A DNA stretch of 64,000 nt from Atkinsonella hypoxylon (GCA_000729835.1 JFHB01000014.1:124001-188000); one strand, 5' to 3'; shown: positions 1 through 11,160, counted from the stretch's first letter. Numbers and translations are program-made. The notes: generated from the sequence alone by a model not told the origin.

Positions 1-148
1 CAGAGGTCAAAACATGTGTTGATATTATCGAGATGTGTACAGAAATCTTGGAAATCGCAGGTCAGAAGCCTATTTGACCTCATACAACCTTTGCACTCGC
101 TGACAATCTCATAAAGACAGGCAGGTTACTACGGAAGGATTTCCCTTC

Positions 149-1040
149 ATGAAGCTGCCAACCGAAATTCGAGAGCGTACCCTGGACTTGATGATTGACA
201 ACACCTTTCGCGCACAAACGATTGTACCTGCAGTTAAGACGGCTGCTTGTAGGTGTCCCAAATATGACCGAGATCACGTCTTTCAAACCTCCCAGATGAA
301 GTCTCTTCCAAACTTGCTAGGCCCGGCATTAGGTCACGAGTTCTATCGAATATTCTTCCGAAAGAAAAAGTTCAGGTTCAGATGCGCCTGCGAACTCCTA
401 GTACACATTAAGAACAACGTGCACTTCCGAGACTATGTACGCCACATTGTGGTACACTGGTGCGGTCCTGAATCGGCCGAGGCTTTCAAGGCAATACCAA
501 CATGTCCCAGACTCGAATCTCTGTCCATCAATCTCTCCAAGTCGACGTTATTACATTTGAACGAGCGGGCGGAGACGATGAGATCCTATTTCCCGATTTC
601 TTATCGGAACATCAGAATGTCAGATGTTTTGGGCATGGACGAGCTTTTGCAAATTCGCGGTTTGCAGGATGTCCACGTCTTTCATATCCAACCCAAGAGC
701 AATTCTCACAGCGTGGAAATGGACAGAGCATGTTTATGGGAGATGTTATCACGTAACCTAACGTTGCCACCAGAAGTAAGACATTCCGAGCCATGTGTAG
801 ATGACGTACTGATAGGCGACAGTCTCCAACAACATAGTGGGGTGGGAGAACGAGGCAAATCAACCAATTTTCAGGAATGACAAAAAGACGTTTGTAAAGT
901 ATGACGGAATGGATTTGAACTTGGAAGAAAACGCTGAGATTTTGCTTCAAAAGCAGACTGGCAAGACAGATCATGGACTATGTGCATTGTACTGGCTGCA
1001 CAACGGAAGAACGAATACAGTTGAATGCTGGTTAATGTAA
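149..1040 (+). CDS. F-box/2EXR-like fungal hypothetical protein
   Basis: The N-terminus reads MKLPTEIRERTLDLMID, the LPxEIRxRI-type opening of the large fungal F-box-like/2EXR family. It is followed by a basic FFRKKKFRF stretch and a leucine-rich segment (CPRLESLSINL), also usual there. Read straight through, the frame stops at 880 (243 aa). An alternative splices C|GTAACC (exon 149-752) to ACATAG|TG (exon 838-1040), restores an open frame and gives 268 aa; an ACTGAT branch-like site lies upstream of that acceptor. I prefer the spliced model, but only slightly. Function is unknown; proteins of this type are often proposed as substrate adaptors. The match is to general family character, not to a specific orthologue. 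Confidence 0.45.
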
Positions 1041-1712
1041 CAACAGATAAATTACGAAAACCTCCATGAAGTGAAGTCACTAAAGGTCTCGTACTCAAAA
1101 AACGTCGTCTGGAGTTCTCTCTTGTCTTGTGTACTCACACCGAAGTGTGTCCCATGCGGCTCAAGATCAGTTGTCATAATGACTGATCGAGCAATGGCAA
1201 AAGACTGGCTTTACAGACATATATGATCGATGCATAACCTACCTACTGCCGACGGATCTGACTGCTACACGAGAATTTGTGTGGCTACATCTCGTCGACA
1301 TCGCAAGATCTGCGTTTGCGCCAGCAATGGAGGAACTGGATGCTGACCAAATCTCATGTTCGAGAGGATCTAGTTACGATGATCTAGTTATGGTGATCGC
1401 AGCAGATTGCGAATGCAGTAACTAGGGAAGAGGAGCGTTGCACGAGGTGGCTTGGCAACCCGGGAAAACAAAACGCCCAAGCGACCGACTCCATAATTTC
1501 TGCGTCAGTGCTACCAATTAAATCCATGGCCGTCGCAAGAAACACGTGACCGTGAATTTTGTGCACCATCGGCTTGCCCTACTGTGCCCCCACAAGGTCG
1601 AAAATTCCATCACGTTAAGCGATCGCAGACCAATCCTCCGCCCTCTTCTCTTCAACCCGAATCCCATCGACCACATTCGAGCACACGGCAACGATCGGTA
1701 CAGTTGCCCATC
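1041..1712. promoter_or_regulatory. Intergenic, upstream of RPS18
   Basis: No convincing coding sequence was seen. The pyrimidine-rich 100-150 bp just before 1713 (CCTCCGCCCTCTTCTCTTCAA) is typical of a fungal ribosomal-protein gene promoter and leader. No recognisable factor site was assigned. Confidence 0.4.
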
Positions 1713-2455
1713 ATGTCGCTCGTTTCGGGAGAGAAGACGAACTTCCAGTTCGTAAGTAACGCCTGTCTATTGCTCGGTGGTGACGGTCACGAGTGCCACA
1801 AATTCTTCAGGCCGTGCTGCCTAGGAAATCTCGACGTCGCCAGCGAAACGGAACAAGACTTTGTTCACTCCCCTTTGGTTGGGATATAGGGGCTAACACT
1901 AGGACAATAGATCTTGCGTCTTCTGAACACCAATGTTGACGGAAAGCAAAAGGTCATGTACGCCTTGACCAAGATCAAGGGTGTCGGTCGCCGATACTCT
2001 AACTTGGTCTGCAAGAAGGCTGATGTTGACCTGAATAAACGGTACGAATTGCCCTTTCCTCGACTCCTTACCTATCGTCTAGCAGCTGGCAGAGCCGACG
2101 ATAGATTGAGAAGGCAAATGTTGGAATTGGTGAGGCTAACTGGCTCTCTCATAGTGCCGGTGAACTTACCTCGGAAGAGCTTGAACGAATTGTCACCATC
2201 ATCCAGAACCCTACCCAGTACAAGATTCCCACCTGGTTCCTCAACAGACAGCGCGACATTGTCGACGGCAAGGACTCCCAGATTCTGGCCAACGGTGTCG
2301 ACTCCAAGCTCCGTGAAGATTTGGAGCGCTTGAAGAAGATCCGTTCTCACCGTGGTCTTCGTCACTACTGGGGTCTCCGTGTCCGCGGTCAGCACACCAA
2401 GACGACTGGTCGCCGTGGTCGCACTGTCGGCGTCTCCAAGAAGAAGGGTGGCTAA
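1713..2455 (+). CDS. RPS18: 40S ribosomal protein S18 (uS13)
   Basis: Exons 1713-1751, 1911-2041 and 2155-2455 join in frame to 156 aa, matching the roughly 152-aa eukaryotic family. The protein starts [13 protein letters not shown] and continues [19 protein letters not shown] and [20 protein letters not shown]. It ends in the hallmark [20 protein letters not shown] followed by a [15 protein letters not shown] tail. uS13 sits in the head of the small subunit, at the intersubunit bridges and near the P site. Both introns have clean GT-AG ends, and intron 1 carries a GCTAAC branch site 20 bp from its acceptor. The very short first exon (13 codons) is usual for fungal ribosomal protein genes. 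It is the first gene of a local translation-related group with SDO1 and WRS1. Confidence 0.97.
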
Positions 2456-2921
2456 ACTTGTGATTACTGCAAATGGCAAGGGGAAGGGAGTTGGGAAAGG
2501 CGTGTCGGATTGGGTGAATTCCATCTTGTTGCACTTTTTCTCAAAGTACAAAACTGCACTGGGAAATTTTTGTCTTGAGAGCATGCGGCTGGGCCTAGCT
2601 GTACTCTAGATCCAGAGTGACGAATCAAAAAATCAGTCAAACAAATTCTCGCATGTTTGATTGGCGTCTTTGATGTGTCTTGCATTCCAATTTGGATGCT
2701 GTTAGAGATTCTTAACACTTTGAGTAAGCCATCCTATGTGTACGGCCTTGTATGCTGTTTCCAAATTATAAGGCAGCCTCTTTTGTAACAGCCCTCTGAC
2801 TCGGGGTCTCTCCTCTTGTGGCATCGTTGCAGCTTGAGTGAAAACAAGGGGAAACCAGTGCGAGTGCGAGTGTGCAAGAGTATTTTCAACCGTGATTCTA
2901 TTCTATTTCTTCACTCCACCC
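2456..2921. other. Convergent intergenic spacer RPS18/SDO1
   Basis: 466 bp between two convergent stop codons. No ORF or repeat of note; it presumably holds both 3' UTRs. Confidence 0.5.
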
Positions 2922-3860
2922 CTAATCTTCATGAGTAATTGCCATATCCAGCACCTCCACTCTTCCTTGGCCCTTGGTTTCATTCCCGATGAAATCCGAC
3001 AACGCCTTGAACGCACCGGGCTCGACAAATCCCACCACTTCCCATTCCGAACCAACGACATCCTGAGTTTCCACTTGCTCGACGTATCCCAAGATCCTTT
3101 CTTTCACAGTCCCAGCTGCATTCTGCGCTCCACCATCCTCTTCTTTGGCAGCTCCCTTATTCCCAGCCACCTTGACAGCCTGCTTGAGCACATTCGTAGG
3201 ACAAGAAACCCGTAACCTCATTCGCGCTCTCATCACGGGAATAGGCTGGAACGCAATCAGAGCCTTCATTGCCTCCAGAGCCTGACTCTTTGCGCTCTTT
3301 GTCGTCACGACGCCCGTCCAGTTATGTTCCTTGACCCTGGTGGGCTTGGCCTCCCCATCGTCACCCGCGGCAGGCGTGCCAACACCACTTCCCGCAGCGC
3401 TCTTCTCGCCCGAGTTATTGTGAGCCTGGGAACTCAGCATGTCCAGCGCCTTCTCAATCATGCCGCTCGTGTAGACGCGCTTGGTCCTTGGGTCCACTAA
3501 CTTGCTTGCCACTATGCCAATGACTTCGTTATGGACGCGCTCCAGTTGCGCGGCTCGTTCCTTCTCGCCAACTTGCAGTTCCCCCTTTTTCAGAATCTCC
3601 AACACGATGTCGTCGATGGACTTGCCCTTGCCGAAGGCCTTCTCGAGGTCCTCGCGCGGCGCAGTCTGTCCCTTGGAGACGTTGAGGAAGACATTTGGGA
3701 TCTGGAGTACGTTGTCTAAGTCGGTCTCTATGCCTGACCGCCACTCCATGACCTTGTTCTTGTAGCAGGCGATTTCGAATCGTTTCTTGCCCTTTTTGAG
3801 GCGCACGAGCGACACGTTTGTCAGCTTGATTTGGTTGGAGGGCTGCTGGATTAGCGGCAT
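2922..3860 (-). CDS. SDO1: Ribosome maturation protein SDO1/SBDS
   Basis: A single exon of 312 aa starting MPLIQQPSNQIKLTNVSLVR. The same frame is open upstream, but this ATG matches the start of the family. The N-terminal FYSH domain (residues about 1-95) shows GKKRFEIACYKNKVMEWRSG, DLDNVLQIPNVFLNVSKGQ and the AFGKGKSIDDIVLEIL segment. The central helical domain and a C-terminal ferredoxin-like domain (VRARMRLRVSCPTN onward) follow. With the GTPase Efl1, SBDS proteins release eIF6/Tif6 from late cytoplasmic pre-60S particles. A low-complexity insert around residues 140-175 (NNSGEKSAAGSGVGTPAAGD) makes it longer than the yeast protein. It is divergent from WRS1 across 595 bp. Confidence 0.95.
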   Translation of the reverse strand: MPLIQQPSNQIKLTNVSLVRLKKGKKRFEIACYKNKVMEWRSGIETDLDNVLQIPNVFLNVSKGQTAPREDLEKAFGKGKSIDDIVLEILKKGELQVGEKERAAQLERVHNEVIGIVASKLVDPRTKRVYTSGMIEKALDMLSSQAHNNSGEKSAAGSGVGTPAAGDDGEAKPTRVKEHNWTGVVTTKSAKSQALEAMKALIAFQPIPVMRARMRLRVSCPTNVLKQAVKVAGNKGAAKEEDGGAQNAAGTVKERILGYVEQVETQDVVGSEWEVVGFVEPGAFKALSDFIGNETKGQGRVEVLDMAITHED

Positions 3861-4455
3861 CGTGGAGGGTGATGTGCGACTTGCTGGCTTTGTGTGAAGA
3901 GGAGGAGAAAAAAAGAAGAAGAAAAAAGAAAAGACGGTGAACAAGGGGATCAGTTCAAATCGCTTGCATGGATTGTTTGATATGTCTTTGGTATTAAGGA
4001 TGCAAATAAAGACGCCAATGGCTAGCTCCAAATATGAGTTGAAAAGCCGACGTGTGACGACGTATGACGAAGAATGATGTCGATGGCGGGGCAGAACGGC
4101 AAAGCGTCTTTGTCTGGGTTTCCTTCTTTTTTTTTTTTTTTTTTCTTTTTTTTTTTCCCACCTAAGACTGAAATAAGACGACTTTGTTTTCCTTGCTCTA
4201 TGAGTGAGTGACTCAAGCGACAGGGACTGTAACCCCGCCATGACACAACCACCAAAATTCTTTGGCTGCCCCGCTTGGCCGCTGCCATCGCCATGCTGGC
4301 AACTGGACTAGAAACCAGACCTCTCAGTGGCCGTTGACTCGTACTGGAAATCACGAAGCCAACTCGAGGGCCTTGTGAGAATTGGAGTACTCTGACTCTT
4401 GCTCTCATAATTGCCTCCACTACATCGTCGCATATCAATTGTGCCCGAAACAACC
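3861..4455. promoter_or_regulatory. Divergent promoter SDO1 / WRS1
   Basis: 595 bp separate the two start codons, so both promoters must lie here. A near-perfect T tract (4127-4156, one C at 4145) sits in the middle; poly(dA:dT) tracts of this kind commonly exclude nucleosomes in fungal promoters. A purine-rich run (3898-3932) lies next to the SDO1 start. Confidence 0.6.
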
Positions 4456-6331
4456 ATGGCCTCTGCTCCCGACCAAACGGCCACCGTTGCTGAGGCACCT
4501 GCCCAGGATGCGACCTCCACGAAGCAGGATATCAATCCCTGGTCAGTATCAGGCGAGATCGGCGAGGATGGGAAAGTCAAGGCCATTGACTACCGCAAAC
4601 TCGTCGACGAATTCGGCACCAGCTCTATCGACGAGGCTTTGTTACAACGCTGGGAAAAGGTCACGGGCACGAAGCCTCACAGATTTATGCGCCGCGGCAT
4701 CTTTTTCAGTCATCGCGACCTGAATATGATTCTGGATCGGTTTGAAAAGGTTTGATAATATTTTTGCTATAAAGCTCACGTCACGGTCGCAATTTATATG
4801 GGCTAGACGCTGACTGAGTGTTTCACAGAATGAACCATTCTATCTATATACCGGTCGTGGGCCGAGTAGTGATAGTATGCACGTCGGTCATACTCAAGTA
4901 TTCGACTTTGTGAAGTAGGAATATGGTTGGAGAGCTCCTTTGGAGATGACGACTGACGTTGGCTTTCTAGGTGGCTGCAGGAGACGCTGGACGTTCCTCT
5001 GATTATCATGTTGACTGATGGTTAGTTTTGGACCTGCATGCAGCACATCAGAGGTTATAGTGTTAACTTCTGGGGTTCTAGACGAGAAATATTTGTTCTC
5101 CGAGAAGCGAACAGTCGAGGAAGTTATGGGATACAGCCGGACCAACGCCATGGATATCATCGCAATAGGCTTTGACCCCAAGAAGACGTTCATCTTTTCA
5201 GACTTTGCGTACGTCGGTGGTGCTTTCTACAAGAACATTGTGCGCTTCGCCAAACGAGTCACGTACAATACTGCCAAGGCTATTTTCGGTTTCGACGGAA
5301 GGTAAAGCAAAAAAACCAAACATCTTGCACTATATCCCCCCTTAAGATGTCCAACTGTGAGTCACACTGACTATCAGGTAGTTCAAATATTGGCAAGATA
5401 CATTTTGCCAGTATCCAAGGCGCTACATCGTTTGCCTCCTCATTTCCTCACATATTTGGCGAAGACGAGAAGAAGACGGCGAGCATCCCCTGCTTGATTC
5501 CCTGTGCTATCGACCAGGACCCCTACTTCCGCTTGACGAGAGACTGTGCGTCTGGTCTGAAGTTTGCCAAGCCAGCTCTGATTCACATGCGTTTCCTTGA
5601 CGCCTTGCAAGGCCCCGGATCGAAAATGTCGGCCAGTGACGACAACTCTGCCATCTTCTTAAGCGACACTGCCAAACAGATCAAGACAAAAGTCAACAAA
5701 TACGCATTTTCTGGTGGACGAGAGACGTTAGAGGAGCACCGTGAGAAGGGCGGTAATGCTGACGTAGATGTCGCATATCAATATCTGACCTTTTTCATGG
5801 AGGACGACGAAGTAAGCAGACAAATAGGGGGCACGTTGTTCACTGTCAACAAAAGATGCTAACTACGTGCTTTAGGGGCTCAGAAAAATCAAGGAAGACT
5901 ACACCAGCGGCAAGCTTCTTACTGGCGAGGTAAGGACTTGACTTCTGACGTACTTGGCCGCGTCCGAATGCCCAAGTTATTGACCTCTGAACCTACAGTT
6001 GAAAGCTATTTGCATAGAACACCTCCAGAAGTACGTCGGCGCCTTCCAAGAACGGCGCTCAAAGATCACTGACGCCGTGGTGGACGAGTTCATGTCGGTG
6101 CGTCCACTAGAGTGGAAAGGGAATCCCAAGGTCCCAAGAGCAGACCTTGTCGTCGTCCCAGTGACAAAGCTAGGCGATGGCGCATCTGCCGAAGCCGCCG
6201 GGCCGCCGGGCGAAATGAGCAAGAACCAGATGAAGAAGCTGCTGAAAGAGCAACAAACCGCTGCTAAGAAAGCTGCCAAGGCTAAGGAGAAGGAGGCTAC
6301 TGCTGCGGCTGCCGGTAGCAGTGAAGCATGA
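4456..6331 (+). CDS. WRS1: Cytoplasmic tryptophanyl-tRNA synthetase
   Basis: Seven exons (4456-4749, 4829-4914, 4971-5020, 5082-5301, 5382-5811, 5876-5929, 5999-6331) keep frame throughout and give 488 aa, close to the eukaryotic size. Class I signatures are visible. The HIGH-like box is [12 protein letters not shown], with the preceding [34 protein letters not shown] and [11 protein letters not shown] follow. The KMSKS equivalent is [17 protein letters not shown]. The C-terminus holds the [20 protein letters not shown] segment. It charges tRNA-Trp in the cytosol. The lysine/alanine-rich tail ([20 protein letters not shown]) resembles appended basic tails of fungal synthetases. The start at 4456 (CAACC ATGG) is preferred over an in-frame ATG at 4411 because of its context. 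Confidence 0.96.
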
Positions 6332-6601
6332 TTGATAGACGGATAACACGACGACCACCTACTGCGGTTCCGGGACGTACGCTATTTACGATTCACTTGT
6401 AGACAGATAGAAATGCATCTTTTTGTTTTGGCGGTAGCAGCTGCTTTTCAGAAACGTAGAATGTCTGGCGCCTCGTGACAACACGACTGATGGATGCGCC
6501 CACAGGCATCCAGGCTTGGTCTTATCTGATTCGTCGATATTATGGATTTGCCAAGTAGATGCCTAAGGGCTCAGTTGACATGAGCGGGTCGTCCAAGACG
6601 C

Positions 6602-7047
6602 ATCTCCTTGAGGACCGTAAGGCTCCGGTGACATAGATGACTAATCCCGACACGGTTTTTAACTAATCAAAAACATCGCTATAGGAGGTACTTCTTCCTC
6701 TATACTAAATTGTACTATAATAGCGGTTCTAAAAATAATCTAAGTTATAAAAAGCTATATTGTAGTTCTTGCAACTATACTAGGACTGTAGCGCTGAAGT
6801 TACGTTAACAGCACTGCTTAAAGAGGCTTACCTTACAATGCTACAGTATAGTTAAATTTAAGGTGTTATTAGAAGCTATGAGGCTATTCCGTTAATGTTA
6901 GTAGTAGCCTAAACGCGTTGTTTAGAGTTTTAGCGTAGAACGTTTTTAAAGTCTACTACTCCGTAGAGGTCACTTCTAACAGACCCATAATTCCTCCGGA
7001 ATTATGGGTCGGCCATGTAGCGGGAACCTTACGGTCCTCAAGGAGAT
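6602..7047. mobile_element. Small TIR (MITE-like) element with AT-rich core
   Basis: A perfect 21-bp inverted repeat (6602-6622 and 7027-7047, starting ATCTCCTTGAGG) bounds a 446-bp segment. Weaker similarity continues inward for about 20 bp. The interior (about 6655-6960) is far more AT-rich than the flanks and full of TA dinucleotides with no open frame, as expected after repeat-induced point mutation of an old element. No certain target-site duplication is visible. Size, TIRs and lack of coding sequence fit a non-autonomous DNA transposon; the family is not identified. Confidence 0.6.
6982..7010. repeat. Perfect 13-bp hairpin
   Basis: Arms GACCCATAATTCC (6982-6994) and GGAATTATGGGTC (6998-7010) are exact inverted repeats with a 3-bp loop, inside the right end of the TIR element. 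Confidence 0.85.
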
Positions 7048-7477
7048 ACGATGAGCCTGTCATTGTCTCGTCATCAGTCCGGTTCTGGTACAATCTGCAT
7101 CGTGACCTGTAGCCTAAACAAGCACCCCGGGAAACTCTGTTAACCGGCAAACGGGGAACATGAAATCCCCTGCAGTCTGGTGCGCCAAGGCGACAAGCGG
7201 GCGGCAAGCCTGCAGGTGCTGGCACGAGTACTCCAGCCGGGAGCGCCACATGGGTCTAACCTTGTTACGTCGTTTGCGGTGGCCTCGTCACCCACTCCCG
7301 CCCCCCGAAGCTTCCTCACGCTCGTAGCTTCTCTCCGACCTGTTCATCTGCACGCTTGACCTGTCGTTCATCCTTCATCCTCCATCCTTCATCATTTAAT
7401 AGACTGCAGCCCGTCCCGTTTATGCTCTTTTAACTTACCACCTGCTGTGGAACCCCTCAGAAGCACCTCATCAAACC

Positions 7478-9241
7478 ATGCGGTTGTCCACCTCTGCCGT
7501 CGTGCTCGGCGCTGCCTACTCCGCGGCTGGCCTCCAAGAGCAAAAGGTCCTCAATAACCCTTCGAAGCTGCCCTTCGGCATCGGCATCAACAAGCTCGGA
7601 AACGCCGACTTTGATGCCTGGACGAAGCCTCTAAAGGAAGCTTTCGGTGAAGCCTCCGCGGAAGCAAAGGGCATTTGGGAGGAAGTCTCCATGCTTGCGC
7701 CTGATGCCGTCGATGCTTTCAAGAAGCATGTCATCAATGCTAAGCCCAAAAAGCACTCGCGTCGCCCCGATAACAAATGGGACTATGTCGTCAAAGGAGC
7801 TGATGTTCAGTCCATCTGGGCCGAGAGCGAGAAGGGCGAATCTGTCGGTGGCAAGCTTGATAACTATAGCCTTCGTGCTAAGCAGCTCGACCCATCCAAG
7901 CTTGGCGTCGATAAGGTCAAGCAGTACAGTGGTTATCTGGACGATAACAAGAAGGATAAGCACTTGTTTTACTGTTAGTGTTGAAGAGCAGATGTCCTGG
8001 ATTGTAGTCTGGTGGCTTCGGCAGACACGACGGGAGTGTATGCGAGAGAAAGTGTCGATGGCTAACTCGTCTATGTAGGGTTCTTCGAGTCGCGAAATGA
8101 CCCCGAGAATGACCCTGTGGTCCTCTGGCTGAACGGTGGTCCGGGTTGTTCATCCCTTACCGGCCTGTTCATGGAGCTCGGCCCTGCTTCCATTAACAAG
8201 AAGATGAGGGTAGTCCACAACCCGTACTCATGGAACGCCAATGCTTCCGTCATCTTCCTTGACCAGCCTGTGAATGTTGGTTACTCCTACGGAAGCGGCT
8301 CCGTCAGCAACACCGTCGCTGCTGGCCAGGACGTCTATGCTCTCCTCACACTCTTCTTCCATCAGTTCCCCGAGTATGCCAAGCAGGACTTCCACATTGC
8401 TGGCGAGTCTTATGGCGGACACTACATTCCTGTCTTTGCCCACGAGATTCTCTCACACAAGGATCGCAACATCAACCTCAAGAGCGTCCTGATTGGAAAT
8501 GGTTTGACCGACGGCTACACTCAGTACGAATATTATCGCCCCATGGCCTGCGGTGATGGTGGTTACCCTGCCGTTCTGGACGAGGCTGCCTGCCGGAGCC
8601 TTGACAATGCTCTTCCCCGCTGCCAGTCTTTGATCAAATCCTGCTATGACACCCAGAATGTCTGGACTTGCGTGCCTGCCAGTATTTACTGCAACAATGC
8701 CTTAATTGGTCCCTACCAGCGCACCGGCCGCAATGTTTATGATGTCCGCCGCGATTGCAAGGACGGCAACTTGTGTTATGAGGAAGTCCAGTACATTTCC
8801 CGGTGGTTGAACAAGTACGAGGTTATGGAAGCCCTTGGAGTTGAAGTCGATTCCTTCGACAGCTGCAACTTTGACATCAACCGCGACTTCTTACTCCAGG
8901 GCGACTGGATGAAGCCTTACCACAGATTGGTTCCTTCAATCTTGGATGAGTTGCCCGTCCTCATCTATGCTGGTGACGCTGACTTCATCTGCAACTGGCT
9001 CGGCAACCGGGCTTGGGTCAATGAGCTCGAGTGGTCTGGTCATGAGAATTTCAAAAAGGCCGAGACCAAGGGAATCAAGGTTACCTCTGGCAAGAGTAGC
9101 AAGGAGTACGGCAAGCTCAAGTCTTATGGCAACTTGTCCTTTCTTCAAATTTACAAGGCTGGCCACATGACACCCTTTGACCAACCTGAGCCATCCCTCG
9201 ATTTCCTGAACCGCTGGTTGTCTGGCGAATTGAAGGCGTAA
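7478..9241 (+). CDS. PRC1: Vacuolar carboxypeptidase Y (serine carboxypeptidase)
   Basis: Exons 7478-7973 and 8079-9241 encode 552 aa, and the intron splits the Trp codon of [13 protein letters not shown]. The start [20 protein letters not shown] is a signal peptide. A propeptide follows, and the mature enzyme begins near [11 protein letters not shown]. Peptidase S10 landmarks are intact: the oxyanion motif [11 protein letters not shown], the catalytic Ser in GESYGG (about S276), the Asp in [12 protein letters not shown] (about D467) and the His in GHMTPFDQP (about H528). Cysteines are abundant, as expected for the disulfide-bonded fold. The enzyme removes C-terminal residues from peptides in the vacuole after proteolytic maturation. 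It is a close match to fungal CpyA/Prc1. Confidence 0.97.
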
Positions 9242-11160
9242 ACCAAGACTGATATCTGCAGGAACAGATTGGCCAAGAGATGGCAAGAAGCAACGGACAC
9301 ATAGGCACAGATGAATGGTCCAGGAGATCGGGTTTGTGTGTATGATTATTTTAAAGATTGTAGAGTACTGCTCGCCGTAGTAGAGACTGGCTAATTGAAA
9401 GCATTGAGAAGAGTGGTGTCCTTTGTGTGACGTCTAGCCGGTGTAGATCGTCGGTGACGCTATTGAGAATTGACCTCATCTCTTTCCGTCCCGTGCTGAG
9501 CTGCGGCAATGTTTCTTATCCATTACAACGGCCGAACAACAACCATGGCAATGTCGGCTCGTGATGTGAATAGCTTTGTACGTCCAATTCAGTTGCCTTG
9601 CATACTGATTTCTGAGCAGATGTATCTTGACTTTGCGCTGACTTAGGGATTTATAGGCCGCGATTTTGCAGGCACGTTCGTCACGATTACAACAGCCGAA
9701 CAACAACCATGAAAATATTGGCTTACAATGTAACAGTTAGCTTTATAAGTCCTGCCAAAATAGACGTAGTGGTTTCCGCGCTCTAAAGAGCGTTGAGCAG
9801 CGACGCATATTTGAACACAGAAACTACTGCAGCATACTATTATAGGTACATCTTCCCGTTTTGGGATTAGCTGGGTTGAAATATAACGGGCCAGCTTCTA
9901 GAAGAGAAAAGGTAGAAGAACCTACTCTTTCTTTGGCGCCCGGGCGCCGAATTTGTTGAGACCGAGCACCGAGCTTGTTGCTTGATTGGCTTGGATTTCT
10001 CTGATTGTCCATTGTTGCATTGAGGTCTTGCCATATGCGGGGGAATGGGCGTTGGTTTGCTGCTACTCGAAACGGGAGGCCACGCGAGCAGGGTTTGCTT
10101 CCGACGCGACTACGACATGTGTCGGTCAAGTCAGCGCTTGCAAGCTTTTTGCGGCACTTGATTCAGGCGGAGACATTCGGTGCTGAAGCTCCTATCGTGT
10201 ATCCGATTGGACAATCGGCCAATCTGCGACTGAGCCGTAGCCAAGGCGTGTGCCGGGATGTGGATAATCCTGATCCCCAACAAAAACAAAAGAAATCCAT
10301 GAAAATTAAAAAAAAAAAAAAAAAAAAAACAAACGGGCTTCCGGTGTGAGTCGTCGGGTCCGTAGAAGTGGAGATGGTATCTGGATAGTTAAGGGACAAC
10401 CTTTGTGATAATGTTCTTGGGGAAGATGCACGGCTTGTTTTATCTCGGCGTAGGTATCTTTGGAAGGACGGGCATCTCAACAACCTTGCCTGGCGCGCCG
10501 GTTGGCTGTGACATCCTTTATCTGAAGATCTGGGGTTTGGTAGCGTCACACCCACCGCGGCTGCCGACGCGGCGCAAGAATGCTGGAGCTTGCTCTTGCC
10601 CCCACCTGGTTTAGAGTGTGTTCATGGAAGGTTTTGTATATATGCACGCCCCTTGCTTTTGCTGTAGGGCCACGAAAGAAGTTCAGAGAAATGAAACTCC
10701 CCTTTCCTTTCGCCCTTTTCATTTTTTTTTTTTTCTCTTCAACCATGACGTGTTTTGAGTCAGGCAAGACAGGACAATTCGACTGATATAGCGGCCTGTT
10801 ATCTAATCCCTTCTTGCCCCAGGTGTCTGACAAATTGAATATCCCTGACCTCTCCATATTGTCTGCCAGCATTGTCAAGACCATCTCCACGCACCCAGTC
10901 TCCAACTTTAATCTGTTTGATCAAGGTCTAGGTCATCGAATACGACGATCAAGTCTTGGGTGCCTTCCTCTCTGTTCTCGCAACTAAGAGTGTGTTCGGT
11001 GTTCGAATCCGTGTGCGACCGATCTTGACAGGCCCAGACGACGTCGTCCCCTGCTCTCTAGCAAGAGAACACTAGAAACAATACGGCGGTTGCCAGCCTT
11101 TGAAGCTTGTTTGTGTATTTCGACTCAAATCATAAGCACAAGGACAAGAGTGTTCTCAAT
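9242..11160. other. 1.9-kb intergenic region, CPY to ELO gene
   Basis: No credible gene. It contains a diverged direct duplication (9522-9594 / 9686-9761, listed separately), a poly(A) tract (10309-10329) and a poly(T) tract (10723-10734). Short ORFs on both strands look random. The promoter of the elongase gene should lie in the right part. Confidence 0.5.
9522..9761. repeat. Diverged direct repeat, ~75-bp units
   Basis: The segment at 9522-9594 (containing GCCGAACAACAACCATG) recurs at 9686-9761. Differences are mostly C to T and G to A in the second copy, for example CGGCC to CAGCC and GTCGGCT to ATTGGCT. Confidence 0.7.

Larger units (their letters stand above)
6332..7477. other. Intergenic WRS1 to CPY, contains TIR element
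   Basis: 1.15 kb without a gene. The middle is occupied by the inverted-repeat element listed separately (6602-7047). The last 200 bp (CATCCTTCATCCTCCATCC and neighbours) are pyrimidine-rich and form the CPY promoter and leader. Confidence 0.6.

Noticed and set aside
1752..1910. snoRNA in RPS18 intron 1
   Set aside because: No C box (RUGAUGA) and D box (CUGA) pair with terminal stem, nor an H/ACA layout, is visible.
2922..4241. 439-aa frame as the SDO1 protein
   Set aside because: The upstream 127 codons are low-complexity and translate the T tract; the family start is at 3860.
10163..10555. 130-codon minus-strand ORF
   Set aside because: Contains a Phe run from a poly(A/T) tract and has no family likeness.
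10999..11025. tRNA-like B box (GTGTTCGAATCC)
   Set aside because: The T-arm stem does not pair and no matching A box or acceptor stem lies at the right distance.
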